64,000 nt of DNA, from positions 26,196 to 90,195 of the forward strand of contig CAUZDW010000015.1 in NCBI GenBank assembly GCA_963578825.1, written 5' to 3'. The translations under genes and the position numbers were made by a program. The first letter of the stretch is position 1. Every line of letters starts with the position of its first letter. Positions 63,379-64,000 of this stretch are shown here, in pieces. The DNA is from JAJDNS01 sp963578825. GTDB lineage: Bacteria > Acidobacteriota > Vicinamibacteria > Fen-336. The notes under the pieces are model-generated. The model saw nothing but the letters and a program-made list of their open reading frames with translations, searched no databases and was not told the DNA's origin.

Positions 63379-63813
63379 CTACCGCTCGCAGTAGGCCTTC
63401 ACGGCATCCATGTCCTTCTCGATGGCCTTCCGAACGAGGCCCTTCATCAGCGGGACGACGAGCTTCGGCAGCAGCTTGTGAGGCCGCGCATCCATCGTGA
63501 AGTCGAGGAGCGTCTTCCCCTCCACCGGCGAGACGACGAACACAGAGTCCCAGACAGTGCCGTCCGTGTCCGCAACCATCCGAACGCGCTCGTTCTCGAC
63601 GTACTCCGTGACCTCCAGCTCGGTCGATCTCTCCTTGCCGTGCATCAGGCGGGTCTCACGGAATCGCGTCCCCACACCCGTGCGGACCTCCGACAGGAAC
63701 ACCACGTTGACGATATGAGGAACCGCCCTCGAGAAGTTCTTGATGTCGGCGATCGTTTCGAAGACACGGTCGACGGGAGCATCGATCGTGCGAGTGATGG
63801 TCGTTCGGGGCAT
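63379..63813 (-). CDS. SRPBCC (START/Bet v1-like) family protein
   Basis: A 144-residue single-domain protein: TRTIDAPVDRVFETIADIKN, GTRFRETRLMHG, a six-strand sheet ending LLDFTMDARP and a long C-terminal helix (VPLMKGLVRKAIEKDMDAVK). This is the helix-grip fold that holds a hydrophobic ligand. Subfamilies include polyketide cyclases and stress proteins; none can be chosen. It converges on the dipeptidase with nine bases between stops. Confidence 0.85.
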   Translation of the reverse strand: MPRTTITRTIDAPVDRVFETIADIKNFSRAVPHIVNVVFLSEVRTGVGTRFRETRLMHGKERSTELEVTEYVENERVRMVADTDGTVWDSVFVVSPVEGKTLLDFTMDARPHKLLPKLVVPLMKGLVRKAIEKDMDAVKAYCER

Positions 63814-63853
63814 TGCCGGTCCTCCCGTCCGCCGACCGCTCCCTGCCGCAGCC

Positions 63854-64000
63854 TCAGTCGATCTCGATGACCTTCACCGTTGACGGCGTGGGCGTCTCGG
63901 CGGCGACCTAGGCGATCGCCCCCGGGTTGGCTGCGACGAACTCGAGGACCGCGTCGTCCGACTCCTCGATGCCGGGGGGGGGGGGGGGGGGGGTCTTGCC
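63854..64000 (-). pseudogene. PstS-like substrate-binding protein, C-terminal end, with in-frame amber codon
   Basis: The minus-strand frame reads SDDAVLEFVAANPGAIA, then TAG (63908-63910), then VAAETPTPSTVKVIEID and TGA (63854-63856). Phosphate-binding-like proteins end in a segment of the form V-x-x-x-PGAIGYV followed by VKVL. A Tyr codon (TAC) in place of the TAG would give the expected PGAIAYV, so one substitution or read error breaks it. Upstream the frame runs into six CCC codons from the 20-base homopolymer and GKT. The rest lies outside the window. Family assignment is from recalled pattern only. Confidence 0.45.
63974..63993. repeat. Uninterrupted run of 20 G (20 C on the coding strand)
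   Basis: A single-base run of this length is far outside anything else in the window, where the next longest G runs are about seven to eight. It lies inside the PstS-like reading frame, seven bases from the window end. It may be a slippage-prone contingency tract, but poly-G artefacts of two-colour sequencing or gap filling are at least as likely. Confidence 0.9.

Noticed and set aside
1..64000. CRISPR arrays, rRNA genes, transposase genes and prophage genes
   Set aside because: None was seen: no regularly spaced identical repeats of 25-40 bases, no rRNA-like stretches and no transposase or integrase motifs in the translated frames.

Overview
The window is GC-rich (roughly two thirds G+C by eye), densely coded bacterial DNA with no gene-free stretch longer than about 250 bases. 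Several features suggest a diderm: a bifunctional PBP1b with a UB2H-type domain, Tat-type and lipoprotein-type signal sequences, and DsbA/VKOR-type redox proteins facing the cell exterior. The mixture of a TPR-linked protein kinase, a winged-helix/TM/PD40 regulator, DUF1080 and DUF6797/cytochrome proteins, and Gfo/Idh/MocA oxidoreductases with Tat-like signals is most typical of Acidobacteriota or a close relative. This placement is inferred from gene content; no phylogenetic marker was analysed.

Layout. 1-8.6 kb holds general cell functions: an HprK-like kinase end, a GNAT protein, PBP1b, tRNA-Val(CAC), a queuosine-precursor transporter, a coupled NUDIX/DsbA pair with the collapsed remnant of a MEMO-family gene, an SGNH protein and an HExxH protein. 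8.6-15.4 kb has a frameshifted wHTH-PD40 regulator divergent from a dipeptidase/quinone-oxidoreductase pair, then a frameshifted HTTM gene with a DCC thiol oxidoreductase. 15.4-20.5 kb is a tight three-gene unit: a HEAT/DUF349 scaffold, a CHAT caspase-like protease and a GT-C-type membrane enzyme. It is the best candidate here for an undescribed functional system. 20.5-35.6 kb carries a rhodanese-methyltransferase fusion, a CrcB/DUF190 fluoride-export pair, a UbiD-family decarboxylase, a PEP-synthase-like protein without its mobile domain, a VKOR-DsbA fusion, a C-lobe-only pseudokinase, CstA, a Kef-type antiporter, a polytopic protein and an acyltransferase.

35.6-41.5 kb looks like a carbohydrate locus: cytochrome/DUF6797/propeller protein, sugar-isomerase-like TIM barrel, DUF1080 lipoprotein and a close relative of human ADHFE1 (hydroxyacid-oxoacid transhydrogenase). 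A truncated B12 diol-dehydratase large subunit ending in palindromic repeats follows, then Sir2 and an aromatic pair (DAHP synthase plus chorismate mutase-prephenate dehydratase). 46.6-58.4 kb is a run of minus-strand genes: metallo-beta-lactamase, frameshifted REC-PAS sensor, Tat amidohydrolase, two tandem Gfo/Idh/MocA proteins, myo-inositol oxygenase and a fused hydantoinase/5-oxoprolinase. It suggests cyclitol or uronate breakdown. 58.5-64 kb has a Ser/Thr kinase with TPRs, homocysteine methyltransferase, a second M19 dipeptidase, an SRPBCC protein and the end of a PstS-like gene broken by an amber codon and a G20 tract.

Two general points. Start/stop overlaps of four bases (ATGA, GTGA, TTGA) are common and reveal coupled pairs. 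Five otherwise well-conserved genes each carry one single-base frameshift; together with the G20 tract this makes base-level assembly error a serious alternative to true pseudogenes.
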